Assembly: GCA_963844855.1 (NCBI GenBank)
Contig: CAWJQP010000076.1
Span: 186,001-250,000, forward strand
Source: DASQDN01 sp963844855
GTDB taxonomy: Bacteria > Acidobacteriota > Terriglobia > Bryobacterales > Bryobacteraceae
Length of the DNA: 64,000 nt
Direction: 5' to 3'
Position 1 is the first letter of the stretch. Every line of letters begins with the position of its first letter. The notes below the pieces were generated by a model. The model saw only the letters and a program-made list of their open reading frames with translations. It was not told the DNA's origin and did no database searches. A program made the position numbers and the translations under genes. Positions 38,381-48,030 of this stretch are shown piece after piece.

Positions 38381-39307
38381 ATGACTTCCGGACGACTGGA
38401 GACGCGTTTCTGCGGAATGGCGCTGCGTAATCCCGTGATAGCGGCATCCGGTACGTTCGGATACGGAGTCGAGTTCAAACGCGTAACAGACCTCACAAGT
38501 CTTGGGGCTTTCGTTGTTAAAGGCATTTCCCGCACTCCGATGAACGGAAATCCTGCGCCCCGTGTGTGGGAGGCCGAAGCGGGCATGATTAACTCTATCG
38601 GCCTTCAGAACATCGGACTTGAGGCCTTCATTCGGGACAAAGCGCCGACGCTGAAGCAAATTCCGACCCCGTATTTCGTCAACGTGTTCGGTTATGCAAC
38701 GGAAGACTACGTCGAAGTGGTGAAGCACCTCGAGGACGTTGAAGGTCCGGCGGCTTATGAGCTGAACGTCTCCTGTCCGAATACGAAGCACGGGGGCATG
38801 TTCTTTGGGAGTGATCCGGGGTTGCTTTCCGAGTTGGTGTCAGCTGTTCGCGCGGTTTCACGCCGGACCTTGATCATCAAGCTTTCCCCCAATGTGGCTC
38901 GGATTGAGCCGCTGGCTAAGGCTGCCGAAGAGTCCGGCGCCGACGCTCTGTCCTTGGTTAATACAATCGTTTCGTTGGCTGTCGATGCTCGCAAGCGCAG
39001 CCCGAGGATCGGCGCAGGCTTCGGGGGACTTTCCGGACCGGCGATCAAGCCGATCGCCCTGCGTATGGTGTACGAGGCGGCGCAGGCAGTGCGCGTGCCG
39101 GTGATTGGACTGGGTGGTGTGGCGACTGGGGAAGACGCGGCAGAGTTTCTGGTCGCCGGCGCGACGGCCGTGCAAGTCGGTACGGCCAATTTTTGGGATC
39201 CGGGCGCAACGGGCCGGATCGCACGTGAGTTAGACACATTTTTGAGAGAGGAGAAGATCTCGAACGTGCGCGACATCGTCGGCACACTTCGTTTTCCAGG
39301 CAAATGA
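38381..39307 (+). CDS. pyrD: Dihydroorotate dehydrogenase, class 1B catalytic subunit
   Basis: 308 residues. Oxidises dihydroorotate to orotate in pyrimidine synthesis. NPVIAASGTFGYG, INSIGLQN, NVSCPNTKHGG with the catalytic Cys of class 1 enzymes, and FMN-phosphate-binding VIGLGGVATGEDA and AVQVGTANF are present. A pyrK electron-transfer subunit is not adjacent. ATG at 38381 has GAGGAAG upstream; the end overlaps ridA by 4 bp (ATGA). Confidence 0.93.
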   Translation: MTSGRLETRFCGMALRNPVIAASGTFGYGVEFKRVTDLTSLGAFVVKGISRTPMNGNPAPRVWEAEAGMINSIGLQNIGLEAFIRDKAPTLKQIPTPYFVNVFGYATEDYVEVVKHLEDVEGPAAYELNVSCPNTKHGGMFFGSDPGLLSELVSAVRAVSRRTLIIKLSPNVARIEPLAKAAEESGADALSLVNTIVSLAVDARKRSPRIGAGFGGLSGPAIKPIALRMVYEAAQAVRVPVIGLGGVATGEDAAEFLVAGATAVQVGTANFWDPGATGRIARELDTFLREEKISNVRDIVGTLRFPGK

Positions 39308-39684
39308 GACAGGTCATCACGACGGACAAGGCTCCAAAGGCGCTGGCGTTCTATTCCCAGGCGATTGTTCATAACGGAGTCGCTTATGTAGCCGGACAGA
39401 TTCCTTCCGATCCAGCAACTGGTCAGGCGATTGAAGGAGATATTAAGGCTCAAGCCACGCGCGTTCTCGAGAACGTTAAGGCGATCCTGGAGGCTGCCGG
39501 GAGCAGTTTATCCAAGACGCTGCGGCTGAGCGTGTACCTGAGCGATATGAATGAGTTCGCCCAGATGAACGAGGTTTACGGCACATATTTTCCTACAGAT
39601 CCGCCGGCTCGGACGACAGTGCAGGTCGCGCGTTTGCCACGCGATGTGAAGATTGAGATCGATTGCATCGCTGCGGTGGGGTAG
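39304..39684 (+). CDS. ridA: RidA family enamine/imine deaminase
   Basis: 126 residues. Hydrolyses reactive 2-aminoacrylate-type intermediates released by PLP enzymes. AFYSQAIVHNGVAYVAGQIP, QATRVLENVKAILEAAG, RTTVQVARLPRDVKIEIDCIA with the key Arg near 107 are typical. Translationally coupled to pyrD. Confidence 0.93.
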   Translation: MRQVITTDKAPKALAFYSQAIVHNGVAYVAGQIPSDPATGQAIEGDIKAQATRVLENVKAILEAAGSSLSKTLRLSVYLSDMNEFAQMNEVYGTYFPTDPPARTTVQVARLPRDVKIEIDCIAAVG

Positions 39685-39690
39685 CTCCAT

Positions 39691-39996
39691 GTGAGCCATT
39701 TCGAACATCAATTCGAGTGGGATCCGGAGAAGGCCTCATCGACCTCAACGAAACATCAGCTTTCGTTTGAGACAGCGGCGACGGTGCTGCTTGATCCGCT
39801 CGCTCTCACAGTGCCGGACCGCGCGCACGTGGCATCCGAGGAACGGTGGATCACGCTTGGACGGGCCTCAAACGGTTGGCTGATTGTAGTAGTTCACACT
39901 TGGACTGATACTGGTCCTGATTCCGCGAGAATCCGCATCATTTCGGCCCGACGAGCGAACCGCGGGGAAATGAAAGAATATCAGGAGGATAAGTAA
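39691..39996 (+). CDS. brnT: BrnT family toxin
   Basis: 101 residues from GTG at 39691. FEWDPEKASSTSTKHQLSFETAA, VLLDPLAL and RIRIISARRANRGE are the BrnT pattern (RelE-fold RNase). The antitoxin ATG follows the stop codon with no gap. Confidence 0.88.
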   Translation: MSHFEHQFEWDPEKASSTSTKHQLSFETAATVLLDPLALTVPDRAHVASEERWITLGRASNGWLIVVVHTWTDTGPDSARIRIISARRANRGEMKEYQEDK

Positions 39997-40197
39997 ATGG
40001 AGCCCCATTACGAGTTCAAGGATACTCAGCGAGGTAAGTTCTACCGCCCAGGAGCCACTTTGCACCTTCCCGTTTATCTGGATGAGGATCTACAGAAGTA
40101 TCTGTCGGCAGCCGCAGAACGAAAGGGGACATCACTCAGTGAATTGGTAAACGATTTGTTGAGCCGCGGGATTGCGCTTGGCGAAGTAATCAAGTAA
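39997..40197 (+). CDS. BrnA-like ribbon-helix-helix antitoxin
   Basis: 66 residues. The N-terminal segment TLHLPVYLDEDLQKYLSAAAE and LSELVNDLLSRG form a ribbon-helix-helix DNA-binding domain. It is shorter than typical BrnA (about 80-100). Toxin-first order with antitoxin immediately after is standard for BrnTA. Confidence 0.75.
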   Translation: MEPHYEFKDTQRGKFYRPGATLHLPVYLDEDLQKYLSAAAERKGTSLSELVNDLLSRGIALGEVIK

Positions 40198-40201
40198 GCG
40201 C

Positions 40202-40927
40202 CTACTTAACCAACCCGACATGCAACGCGACGATTCCAAATGTCATCCGCTCGAAACCAACTTCCTTGAAGCCTGCTGACTTCATTTTCTCCGCAAGGCG
40301 GTCGGCATCGGGGAACTTGCGGACGGAATCGGGTAGGTATGTGTAGGCGTCTGATGCTCCCGAGATCATTCCTCCGATCTTTGGCAGAATGTTCTTCGAA
40401 TAGAAGCTGTAAAACGCGTTAAACACGGGATTCGGGGGCTGGGAAAATTCCAATATCGCAGCGACGCCACCGGGTCGGAGAACGCGTTTCAGTTCGACCA
40501 AACCCGCCTCGTAGTTCACCAAATTGCGAAATCCGAATGCGATCGTGATCGCGTCGAGGGATTTGTCCGGCAGCGGTAGGTTAAGCGCATCGGCCTCAAA
40601 AATTGGCGATCCTGCGCCGGCCTTCTGCATCGCGCCGGTCAGCATGGGATGACAGAAGTCGGAGCCGAACACACGGGCCTTGGCCTTGGCTCGCAATGCG
40701 AGCATCAGGTCCCCGGTACCGCAACATAGATCAAGCACCTTGGCGTCCTTGCGATCGAGAATCGGCTGCAGTCGCTTGACAGTGCGATTCCGCCAATGGC
40801 GATCGATGTTGAAGGACAGCACATGATTGAGCAGGTCATACCGGGGAGCGACGCGACCGAACATCTCGCGCACCCATGCTGCCGCTTCCTGCTCGTTAGC
40901 TGCTCCCCGTGGAGTCGCGCCGCTCAT
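40202..40927 (-). CDS. ubiE: Demethylmenaquinone/ubiquinone methyltransferase UbiE/MenG
   Basis: 241 residues from ATG at 40927. Last methylation of quinone synthesis. MFGRVAPRYDLLNHVLSF, SAM motif I LDLCCGTGDL, IAFGFRNLVN, VLRPGGVAAILEFSQP and YTYLPDSVRKFP form the family signature. The ATG overlaps the aroB stop (ATGA). An open frame runs from aroB through into this gene, but only because of an error in aroB; it is not a fusion. Confidence 0.92.
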   Translation of the reverse strand: MSGATPRGAANEQEAAAWVREMFGRVAPRYDLLNHVLSFNIDRHWRNRTVKRLQPILDRKDAKVLDLCCGTGDLMLALRAKAKARVFGSDFCHPMLTGAMQKAGAGSPIFEADALNLPLPDKSLDAITIAFGFRNLVNYEAGLVELKRVLRPGGVAAILEFSQPPNPVFNAFYSFYSKNILPKIGGMISGASDAYTYLPDSVRKFPDADRLAEKMKSAGFKEVGFERMTFGIVALHVGLVK

Positions 40928-41998
40928 GCGAGCGCGGCCTGAATGGCGCGAAAGACCTTGTCTTCGGGTACTCCCGACATGACGCGCACTTGCCCGATGC
41001 GTTCCGGCAATACGAAGTGTATCTTTCCTTGGATCGTCTTCTTGTCGCTTACGAGCCGCCGTAGCAGGGATTCCGCTTGAATTCCTTGCAAACTCGGAAT
41101 GGGTCCATAAAGCGAGACCGTTCTTAAGATGGCTTCGCGCGCCGGAGGAGTCCAGCAGGCCAACGAAAGATGCAAGCTCTGTCGCTGCGTTCATGCCGAA
41201 CGCGACGGCTTCGCCGTGGAGGAATCGCTGATACTCGGTCTCGGCTTCGAGCGCATGTCCGACGGTGTGACCGAAGTTCAGAATGCGGCGGAGGTCGCTC
41301 TCCTTCTCATCAGCGGTGACGACTTCGGCTTTGATCCGAACCGATTCGGCGATGATGCGGTCCAGGACGTCGGGAGTCTGGGCGAGAACATCGTTTGACC
41401 TTTTCTCGAGAAGCTCGAAGAGCTCGGGGCTCGAAATCACGCCGTACTTGACGACTTCAAACAGTCCTGCGCGAAATTCCCGCTCCGGCAAGGAGCGCAA
41501 AACATCGGGATCGATCAGCACCGCAAGAGGCTGATGAAATGCGCCAATCAGGTTCTTCCCTGACTTGAGATTGACACCTGTCTTGCCGCCTATCGCGGCA
41601 TCGACTTGCGCCAGCAGCGTCGTTGGGATCTGGATAACGGGAACGCCTCGCATAAAGATTGAGGCAAGAAAACCTCCCATGTCATTCACGATGCCGCCGC
41701 CACAGGCAATGATCACGCTACTGCGATCCGCGCCGGCTTCAACCATCTGCTCAGCTAGAGCTTCTACATGCGCGAACTTCTTCGTCGATTCGCCGCCCGG
41801 AAAGATTAGAGTGTGGAATTCGCGCCCCGCGAGGCCTTTCGTTACACGCGGCCCATAAAGCTCCCAGACATCTGCAGTGGTGGCAACAAAAACCTTTCCC
41901 GCCCGAGCGGGCAGGTACTTCGCGATGTCCGACAAAACACCGCGCTCGACGACACAGGGATAGTTTTCCCGCCCTGTTTGCACTTGATATGTCGGCAC
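40924..41998 (-). CDS. aroB: 3-dehydroquinate synthase, one insertion
   Basis: 357 residues when repaired. Second step of the shikimate pathway; NAD- and Zn-dependent. FPGGESTKKF, CGGGIVNDMGGF, IPTTLLAQVDAAIGGKTGVN, FEVVKYGVI and ILNFGHTVGHALE carry the NAD and zinc-binding residues. The frame breaks near 41145: deleting one base turns DSSGARS into DSPAREAILRT, and the protein then continues to TGA at 40924. 1075 nt equals 358 codons plus 1. GTG start at 41998, divergent from nadB. Confidence 0.92.
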
Positions 41999-42030
41999 AT
42001 ACCCATTGTTGCAGAGAGGCGCGTTGTACC

Positions 42031-43563
42031 ATGATCGATATAGACCGCGTACACACCATCGATTGCGATTACCTGGTTGTCGGCGCGGGTGTTGCCGGAC
42101 TTCGAGCAGCCATAGAACTGGCCGAAGCGGGCTCCGTCCTTGTGGTGGCCAAGGACAGCCTTCGTGAATCCTCCTCAGAATACGCTCAGGGCGGAATCGC
42201 CGCCGCGCTCAGCGACGACGACGAAGTAGAACTTCACGAGCAGGACACTATGGTCGCCGGCGCGGGCCTGTGCGATCGCGAAGCCGTCCGCATTCTGGTC
42301 CAGGAAGGACCAGGCGCCATTCAGAAACTGATCGAATGGGGCGTCGAGTTCGATCGCGAAGGCTCGAAGTTACTCTTTGCGCTCGAAGGGGCACATAGCC
42401 GCAACCGAGTTCTGCATTCGCATGGCGATTCAACGGGACGTGAGATCGCCCGAACGCTGTATCACAAGGCCGCTTCTCTCGGCAATATCGACTTTCGAAG
42501 CTTTTCGTCGATCACCGATCTTCTTGTGCACAACGGAGAAGTTACGGGCGCCGTCGCCTGCGATCGGGAGCAGCGAAGGCAGGTGCGCATTCTTGCTCGT
42601 AGCGTCCTGCTGGCTACCGGCGGACTGGGCCGGGTTTTCAAGGAGACTACCAACCCCGACGTCGCTACCGGTGACGGTATCGCGACGGCCTACCGCGCGG
42701 GCGCTGTGATCAGCGACATCGAGTTTGTCCAGTTTCACCCGACGGCATTGTTCGTCCCCAATGCTCCGCGCTTTCTGTTGACGGAAGCACTGCGCGGAGA
42801 AGGTGGACGCCTGCTCAATGCGGCTGGTGAGCCTTTCATGGCGCGATACGACGATCGTGGAGAGCTGGCGCCGCGCGATATCGTCTCTCGATCGATAGTG
42901 GCGGAGATGCGCCGCACGGGCTCGCACGTGTACCTGGATCTTACGCACATGGATGCCGCATTTGTACGGAAACGCTTCCCTCGCGTTTACGAGACGTGCT
43001 TGAACCATGGTGTCGACATTACTGCCGGTCCTGTGCCGGTGCATCCCGCAGCACACTATGCAATGGGAGGCGTCCGCACGGATACGGATGGTCGAACCAG
43101 CGTTCCGCGGCTGTTTGCGGCGGGTGAAGCAGCGTGTTCAGGAGTGCATGGGGCAAACCGTCTGGCGAGCAACTCGCTGCTCGAAGGATTGGTGTTCGGG
43201 GCGCGCGCGGGAGCCGTTATGCGCGATACGCAAGGCGGCAAAGGTGGAGATGGCTCGGCATCGGGACCAGAAGTGTACCCGGAGGCTACCGAATCTTCGA
43301 TTCGTGATCTGGCGTGGGAGTACTGCGGGATCTCGCGAGATGCCGCTGGATTGTCCAAAGCTCTCAAGGCGTTGGAGGCGATTCCCGCAGTCAGAATCGA
43401 ACGGCCGGCGCGAGAGCACTATGAGCTGCGGAATATCTATGCCGTGGCAACGTTGATCGCGCGATGCGCTCTTGCGCGCGAAGAAAGCCGGGGCGGGCAT
43501 TACCGCACGGACTTCCCGGAAACGCGGCCTGAGTTTCAGAAGCATTCGCATGTTGACGTCTGA
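42031..43563 (+). CDS. nadB: L-aspartate oxidase
   Basis: 510 residues. First step of NAD synthesis: aspartate to iminoaspartate with FAD. YLVVGAGVAGLRAAIELAE (FAD), SSSEYAQGGIAAAL, HSHGDSTGREI, DIEFVQFHPTAL, LLTEALRGEGG, HYAMGGV and GEAACSGVHGANRLASNSLLE match the family. ATG at 42031 is chosen over an upstream in-frame ATG at 41989 that lies in the aroB promoter region. nadA and nadC are not in the window. Confidence 0.93.
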   Translation: MIDIDRVHTIDCDYLVVGAGVAGLRAAIELAEAGSVLVVAKDSLRESSSEYAQGGIAAALSDDDEVELHEQDTMVAGAGLCDREAVRILVQEGPGAIQKLIEWGVEFDREGSKLLFALEGAHSRNRVLHSHGDSTGREIARTLYHKAASLGNIDFRSFSSITDLLVHNGEVTGAVACDREQRRQVRILARSVLLATGGLGRVFKETTNPDVATGDGIATAYRAGAVISDIEFVQFHPTALFVPNAPRFLLTEALRGEGGRLLNAAGEPFMARYDDRGELAPRDIVSRSIVAEMRRTGSHVYLDLTHMDAAFVRKRFPRVYETCLNHGVDITAGPVPVHPAAHYAMGGVRTDTDGRTSVPRLFAAGEAACSGVHGANRLASNSLLEGLVFGARAGAVMRDTQGGKGGDGSASGPEVYPEATESSIRDLAWEYCGISRDAAGLSKALKALEAIPAVRIERPAREHYELRNIYAVATLIARCALAREESRGGHYRTDFPETRPEFQKHSHVDV

Positions 43564-43627
43564 GCGATATTTCTTTCGCATAGCGCGGTCACAGTGATGC
43601 CGATTGCTACAATGAAGGCGCGTTCAG

Positions 43628-44165
43628 ATGCCTCGTATTCGCTCCACTACAATCCTTTGTGTTCGACGAGATGCCAAAGTCGTTATGGCCGGAGATGGCC
43701 AGGTGACGTTAGGCCACGAAGTCTTGAAGGCTTCGGCTAAGAAGCTGCGCAGACTTTACAAAGAACGTGTGCTTGCGGGGTTCGCTGGATCGACAGCAGA
43801 CGCATTCTCGCTCTTCGCGCGATTCGAGGGCAAGCTGGAGCAGTATAACGGCAACCTTCCTCGGGCGGTAGTCGAACTTGCAAAAGATTGGCGCACAGAC
43901 AAAGTCCTCCGCCATCTGGATGCGTTGTTGCTGGTTGCGGACCTGACAAATACTTTCATCCTCAGCGGTACGGGCGATGTGATCGAGCCCGACAATGAGG
44001 TTGCGGCAATAGGTTCCGGCGGACCATTTGCAAAGTCAGCCGCAACAGCTCTCATCGAGAATACGAAATTGTCGGCTCGCGAGATCGTCGAGAAATCCAT
44101 GCAGATCGCCGGCAAGATCTGCATCTACACGAACGAAAATATCGTTGCTGGAGGAGCTTGGATAA
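43628..44165 (+). CDS. hslV: ATP-dependent protease subunit HslV, one insertion near the 3' end
   Basis: About 178 residues. The threonine protease: MPRIRSTTILCVRRD is cleaved before Thr to expose the nucleophile, and GDGQVTLGH, IGSGGPFAKSAATALIEN and ICIYTNENI are typical. The frame as written reads straight into hslU. Removing one base near 44148 gives NIVLEELG followed by TAA at 44163-44165, with GGAGGAG as the hslU ribosome site. 538 nt is 179 codons plus 1. I therefore annotate two genes. Confidence 0.88.
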
Positions 44166-44167
44166 GT

Positions 44168-45523
44168 ATGGTCATCTATCTCCCCACTCAATCCCATGAG
44201 GACGCTCCCGCTCTCGACGAACTTACGCCCAGAGAAATCGTCCGAGAGTTGGATAAATACGTCGTTGGTCAAGCCGATGCCAAACGCGCAGTTGCAGTAG
44301 CTCTTCGCAATCGTGTTCGACGCCAGAAACTGGAGCCGGAGATGGCGGAGGATGTGATGCCAAAGAACATCCTCATGATCGGTCCTACCGGTGTCGGAAA
44401 GACCGAGATTGCGCGGCGTCTTGCCAAACTCGCCAATTCGCCTTTCCTCAAGGTGGAAGCGAGCAAGTTCACTGAGGTCGGGTACGTCGGACGGGACGTG
44501 GAGTCCATGATTCGCGACTTGGTCGACATTTCCATCGACATGGTTCGCGAGCAGCGACTGGAGGAAGTAGCCGAGCGCGCTGAGAGGAATGCAGAAGAAC
44601 GCCTTCTCGACTTGCTGATGCCGCCCCAGCCGGAAGCATCGGAATCTGCCGACCGATCACGTGAGAAGATGCGCGAGAAGCTTCGCGCAGGTAAGCTCGA
44701 CGAGAAGATCGTTGAATTGGATGTCAAAGAGCGTATTCCTACTTTCGAGCTGACGTCGAATGGTCTCGAAGAGATGGACATCAACTTGAAAGATGTTCTT
44801 CCCGGGCTATTTGGCAACCGTACCAAGAAGCGCAGTATGCGCGTTAGTGAAGCGATCGAGTATTTGATCCAGGAAGAAGAGCAGAAGCTCATCGACATGG
44901 ACCAAGTGACGCGTATGGCGCTCGAACGCGTGGAGCGTAGCGGCATCATTTTCCTCGATGAGATCGACAAGATCGCCGGCCGGGAAGGCGGCCATGGTCC
45001 TGACGTTAGCCGCGAGGGCGTTCAACGAGACATTCTCCCGATTGTCGAAGGAACTACGGTTAACACTCGCCACGGATTTGTGCGCACGGATCACATTCTC
45101 TTCATCGCTGCTGGGGCTTTTCACGTTTCGAAGCCGTCGGATTTGATTCCGGAACTGCAAGGACGCTTTCCGATTCGTGTTGAGTTGAAATCGTTGACCA
45201 CCGACGACTTTATTCGTATCTTGCGCGAGCCGAAGAATGCGCTGATCAAGCAATATGCAGCGCTGCTCGACACTGAAGGCATCAAACTAGTATTCACGGA
45301 CGATTCGATTCAGGAAATCGCCCGTCTCGCAGCACAAGTGAACGATGCGAACGAAGATATCGGCGCGCGTCGCTTACATACAATCATGGAGAAACTGCTC
45401 GAGGAAATATCCTTCGATGCGCCGGAGATGAAGAAGCGCAATGTTCGAATCGATGGAGCGTATGTAAGGCAGCAACTCATCGATATCGTTAAGGATCAGG
45501 ATCTCAGCAAGTACATCCTCTGA
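44168..45523 (+). CDS. hslU: HslU ATPase subunit of the HslVU protease
   Basis: 451 residues. AAA+ unfoldase that feeds HslV. TPREIVRELDKYVVGQADAKR, Walker A GPTGVGKTE, pore loop VGYVGRDVES, Walker B IIFLDEIDKIAG, and LQGRFPIRVELKSL with the C-terminal SKYIL tail that enters HslV are present. ATG at 44168 lies 2 bp after the inferred hslV stop. The stop overlaps the next start by 1 bp (TGATG). Confidence 0.95.
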   Translation: MVIYLPTQSHEDAPALDELTPREIVRELDKYVVGQADAKRAVAVALRNRVRRQKLEPEMAEDVMPKNILMIGPTGVGKTEIARRLAKLANSPFLKVEASKFTEVGYVGRDVESMIRDLVDISIDMVREQRLEEVAERAERNAEERLLDLLMPPQPEASESADRSREKMREKLRAGKLDEKIVELDVKERIPTFELTSNGLEEMDINLKDVLPGLFGNRTKKRSMRVSEAIEYLIQEEEQKLIDMDQVTRMALERVERSGIIFLDEIDKIAGREGGHGPDVSREGVQRDILPIVEGTTVNTRHGFVRTDHILFIAAGAFHVSKPSDLIPELQGRFPIRVELKSLTTDDFIRILREPKNALIKQYAALLDTEGIKLVFTDDSIQEIARLAAQVNDANEDIGARRLHTIMEKLLEEISFDAPEMKKRNVRIDGAYVRQQLIDIVKDQDLSKYIL

Positions 45524-46419
45524 TGCGGTTCTTGCTGCTTGTGGCCGCGGCGGTGCTGACGGGATGCGGCTACGTCGGTGACCCATTACCGCCCGCATTG
45601 AATATTCCTGTGCCGGTTGAAGATCTGCGCGTGATTCAGCGCGGCGACAAACTGGTCCTCGACTATACGGCGCCTTCCCTGACTACCGAAGCGCTGGTTC
45701 TGACGAGCCTTACCTCGGCAGAAGCACAAATCGGCGATCGAACCATCCCCATCGAGGCGCCGAAGGTTGGCCAACCAGCGCATATCGAATTGCCCGCGCG
45801 CGAGTGGGCAGGACGTGACGTCGGTGTGAGTGTCAAGTTGTCGGGTCCGAAAGGGCGTCAGTCCGCCGCGTCAAACGTCGTTGCGCTCCGCGTCATTGAG
45901 CCTGTACTCTCGCCCGCTGCAGTCAAAGCTGAGCTTCATCCCGAAGGAATACGAGTGAGCTGGACCGGATCCATTGCGACAGGAGTGAAGTACCGCGTGA
46001 CGCGCGCTCCGGACGCAACCGCGCTCGTTGACAGGCCGGAGTACATCGATCGCGCAGTCGAACTTGGTAAGGAGTATAGATACTCCGTGGTCGCAGTCGT
46101 TGGAGCGTCCGAGAGCCTTCCCAGTTCGCCTTCCGAAACGCTGGTTGCGCGGGACGCATTCCCTCCTGCCGTACCCGTGAATTTGACTGCAATCGCAGGA
46201 GTGGGCTCCATCGAACTAGCATGGGATCGCGGCACAGACGCCGATCTGAAGAATTATCGCGTCTATCGAAACGATCAAGCTGTCGGGGATTCGGAAGCGC
46301 CGTCGTTCAGCGACAGACAGATCAAGACGGGTGAACGATATCGATACGCTCTGACGGCCATCGACCAAGCTGGAAATGAAAGCGCTCGATCGGCTGTAGT
46401 GGAAATTGTGGCTCCGTGA
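45523..46419 (+). CDS. Lipoprotein with fibronectin type III domains
   Basis: 298 residues. Signal peptide II with lipobox LTGC (Cys at 15), then GYVGDPLPPALNIPVPVEDL, a conserved start of acidobacterial FN3 lipoproteins. Two FN3-like modules follow (about 125-200: IRVSWTGSIATGVKYRVTR...; 210-295: SIELAWDRGTDADLKNYRVYRN). It is anchored in the envelope, probably in the outer membrane, and co-translated with hslU. The role is unknown. Confidence 0.78.
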   Translation: MRFLLLVAAAVLTGCGYVGDPLPPALNIPVPVEDLRVIQRGDKLVLDYTAPSLTTEALVLTSLTSAEAQIGDRTIPIEAPKVGQPAHIELPAREWAGRDVGVSVKLSGPKGRQSAASNVVALRVIEPVLSPAAVKAELHPEGIRVSWTGSIATGVKYRVTRAPDATALVDRPEYIDRAVELGKEYRYSVVAVVGASESLPSSPSETLVARDAFPPAVPVNLTAIAGVGSIELAWDRGTDADLKNYRVYRNDQAVGDSEAPSFSDRQIKTGERYRYALTAIDQAGNESARSAVVEIVAP

Positions 46420-46422
46420 GGA

Positions 46423-46499
46423 TGGTGGGCGCGCAGGGACTCGAACCCCGGACCCCCTCGGTGTAAGCGAGGTGCTCTAACCAACTGAGCTACGCGCCC
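46423..46499 (-). tRNA. tRNA-Val (anticodon TAC)
   Basis: Minus-strand tRNA. The acceptor GGGCGCG/CGCGCCC pairs across 46493-46499 and 46427-46433. The D arm is AGCTCAGTTGGTTAGAGC, the anticodon stem CCTCG/CGAGG has loop CTTACAC (anticodon TAC, positions 46463-46465), and the T arm contains GGTTCGAGTCC. CCA is encoded at 46423-46425. It reads Val GUA and related codons. Confidence 0.95.
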
Positions 46500-46542
46500 G
46501 GCAATTCCAACTCTAACACGGCAAATCAGCGACAATAAGCGC

Positions 46543-46728
46543 ATGGATCGAAAGGCTCTGAAGGAAACCGCACACTCCATGATTGACCAGTTAAGCAATC
46601 GCCAACTGGAGGCTATCGTGAAGGTTCTCGGATGCTTCACCGGCTACGACGAAAGCGAGTCGGTTCCCGAGGCCGACGGTGGTGAAGGCATTCCGCCAGC
46701 CAACATTTTCGGCAAGTTTTTCTCCTGA
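46543..46728 (+). CDS. 61-residue hypothetical protein
   Basis: Helical N-terminus (KALKETAHSMIDQLSNRQLEA..VKVL) of a kind seen in small antitoxin-like or DUF2281-like proteins, then an acidic linker and a FGKFFS end. No partner toxin is adjacent. GACAAT lies 6 nt before the ATG and no Shine-Dalgarno is seen. Located between tRNA-Val and recA. Confidence 0.5.
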   Translation: MDRKALKETAHSMIDQLSNRQLEAIVKVLGCFTGYDESESVPEADGGEGIPPANIFGKFFS

Positions 46729-46770
46729 GAATTCCAGATCGCTGCCGCCACTCACTCGCAAGAGGTTTCA

Positions 46771-47802
46771 ATGAATTCAGAAGAACGGCGGCGAGCGATC
46801 CAATCTGCGCTCGTCCAGATGGACAAGCAGTTCGGCAAGGGCGCTGTGCTGCTGCTCGGATCACGCAATGCGCTGCCGGTCACGACGATCTCGACCGGAT
46901 CGCTTTCTGTCGATAACGCGCTCGGTGTCGGGGGACTTCCGCGTGGCCGGGTCATCGAGATCTATGGTCCGGAATCGTCGGGCAAGACGACATTGACCCT
47001 TCACGTTATTGCCGAGGCGCAAAAAGCCGGTGGATACGCTGCATTCATCGATGCTGAGCATGCGCTCGATCCGAAGTACGCTGCTGCTCTCGGCGTAGAC
47101 GTTGACAATCTGATCGTGTCCCAACCGGATTCCGGTGAACAGGCTCTCGAGATCGCGTCGGCGACTCGTCGCAACAAATGCCGTGGACCTGATCGTTATC
47201 GACTCCGTCGCTGCGCTCGTTCCGCGCGCCGAACTCGAAGGGGAAATGGGAGATAGCCACGTCGGACTGCAGGCGCGACTGATGTCTCAGGCGCTGCGGA
47301 AGCTGACCGGGCAGGTCGCGCGCACGAACACGTGCCTGGTGTTCATCAATCAACTGCGCGAGAAGATCGGCGTGATGTTCGGCAACCCGGAAACGACCAC
47401 CGGCGGACGGGCGCTGAAGTTCTATTCGTCGGTTCGTGTGGAAGTGCGCCGTGGCGCAACTCTGAAGGATGGCGATCAGATCGTCGGCGATCGCACCAAG
47501 GTCAAGATCGTGAAGAACAAGGTTGCTGCTCCATTCAAAGAAGTGGAAGTAGACCTGCTCCATGGCTTTGGGTTCTCGCGCGAAGCGCGATCTGATCGAT
47601 CTCGGACGTGCTCACGGAATAGTCGAGAAGAGCGGATCGTGGTTCAGCTTCGGTGGGGAGCGCGATCGGTCAGGGCCGCGAGAACGCGCGTCAATTCCTT
47701 GGAGACATCCTGAGACTGCAGAAACGGATCGATGCAACCGTGCGCGCCAAGCTCGGAATCGGCGCCGCCGAGGCCGTCTGCGGTGGCCGGTTTAAGGCCT
47801 AA
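46771..47802 (+). CDS. recA: Recombinase RecA, about three frameshifts
   Basis: DNA strand-exchange ATPase and SOS coprotease. RRRAIQSALVQMDKQFGKG, Walker A GPESSGKTT, AAFIDAEHALDPKYA, VIDSVAALVPRAELEGEMGD, MSQALRKL, CLVFINQLREKIGVMFGNPETTTGG (shown in parts of the family) and GIVEKSGSWFSFGGER are all present but in three frames, with breaks near 47155, 47565 and 47660. The last exon-like piece ends GAAEAVCGGRFKA at TAA 47800-47802. The total of 344 codons is the normal RecA length, so the breaks are most likely sequence errors. AGAGG precedes the ATG. Confidence 0.9.
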
Positions 47803-48030
47803 AACATTCGCCATAAGTCAGGTGTTTCGGCGTCCGAATGGCGGTTTCACGGGCATTTCGACGCCCTCCGTGATGAAAAAAGCCCGGAAAATCGCCGTTT
47901 TTCGCAGTTTCTCCTCTTTACTTCCGTTCCCTGCTGCCGTATCATGATCTCGACCCCGCTACGCGATCGAAATAACTAAACATAATCGCGCAGCAATGTT
48001 TTAAAGGAGAATCGGAGAAGAACACACGCT
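47803..48030. other. Intergenic region between recA and the HU gene
   Basis: About 230 bp without a gene. It contains a G/C-rich dyad near 47848-47872 and a CATAAT hexamer at 47981-47986 that could be the -10 of the HU gene. AAAGGAGA and GGAGAAG stand before the HU start. Confidence 0.4.

Noticed and set aside
40202..41998. Apparent AroB-UbiE fusion of 598 residues
   Set aside because: The join runs about 75 residues of unlikely Arg/Ser-rich sequence. One base removed near 41145 restores the AroB C-terminus and its TGA overlaps a proper UbiE ATG.
43628..45523. Apparent single-chain HslV-HslU protease-ATPase fusion of 631 residues
   Set aside because: Removing one base near 44148 gives a normal HslV end (EELG then TAA), a GGAGGAG ribosome site and an HslU ATG 2 bp later. 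The same kind of one-base insertion occurs across the window, so an indel is far more likely than a fusion.
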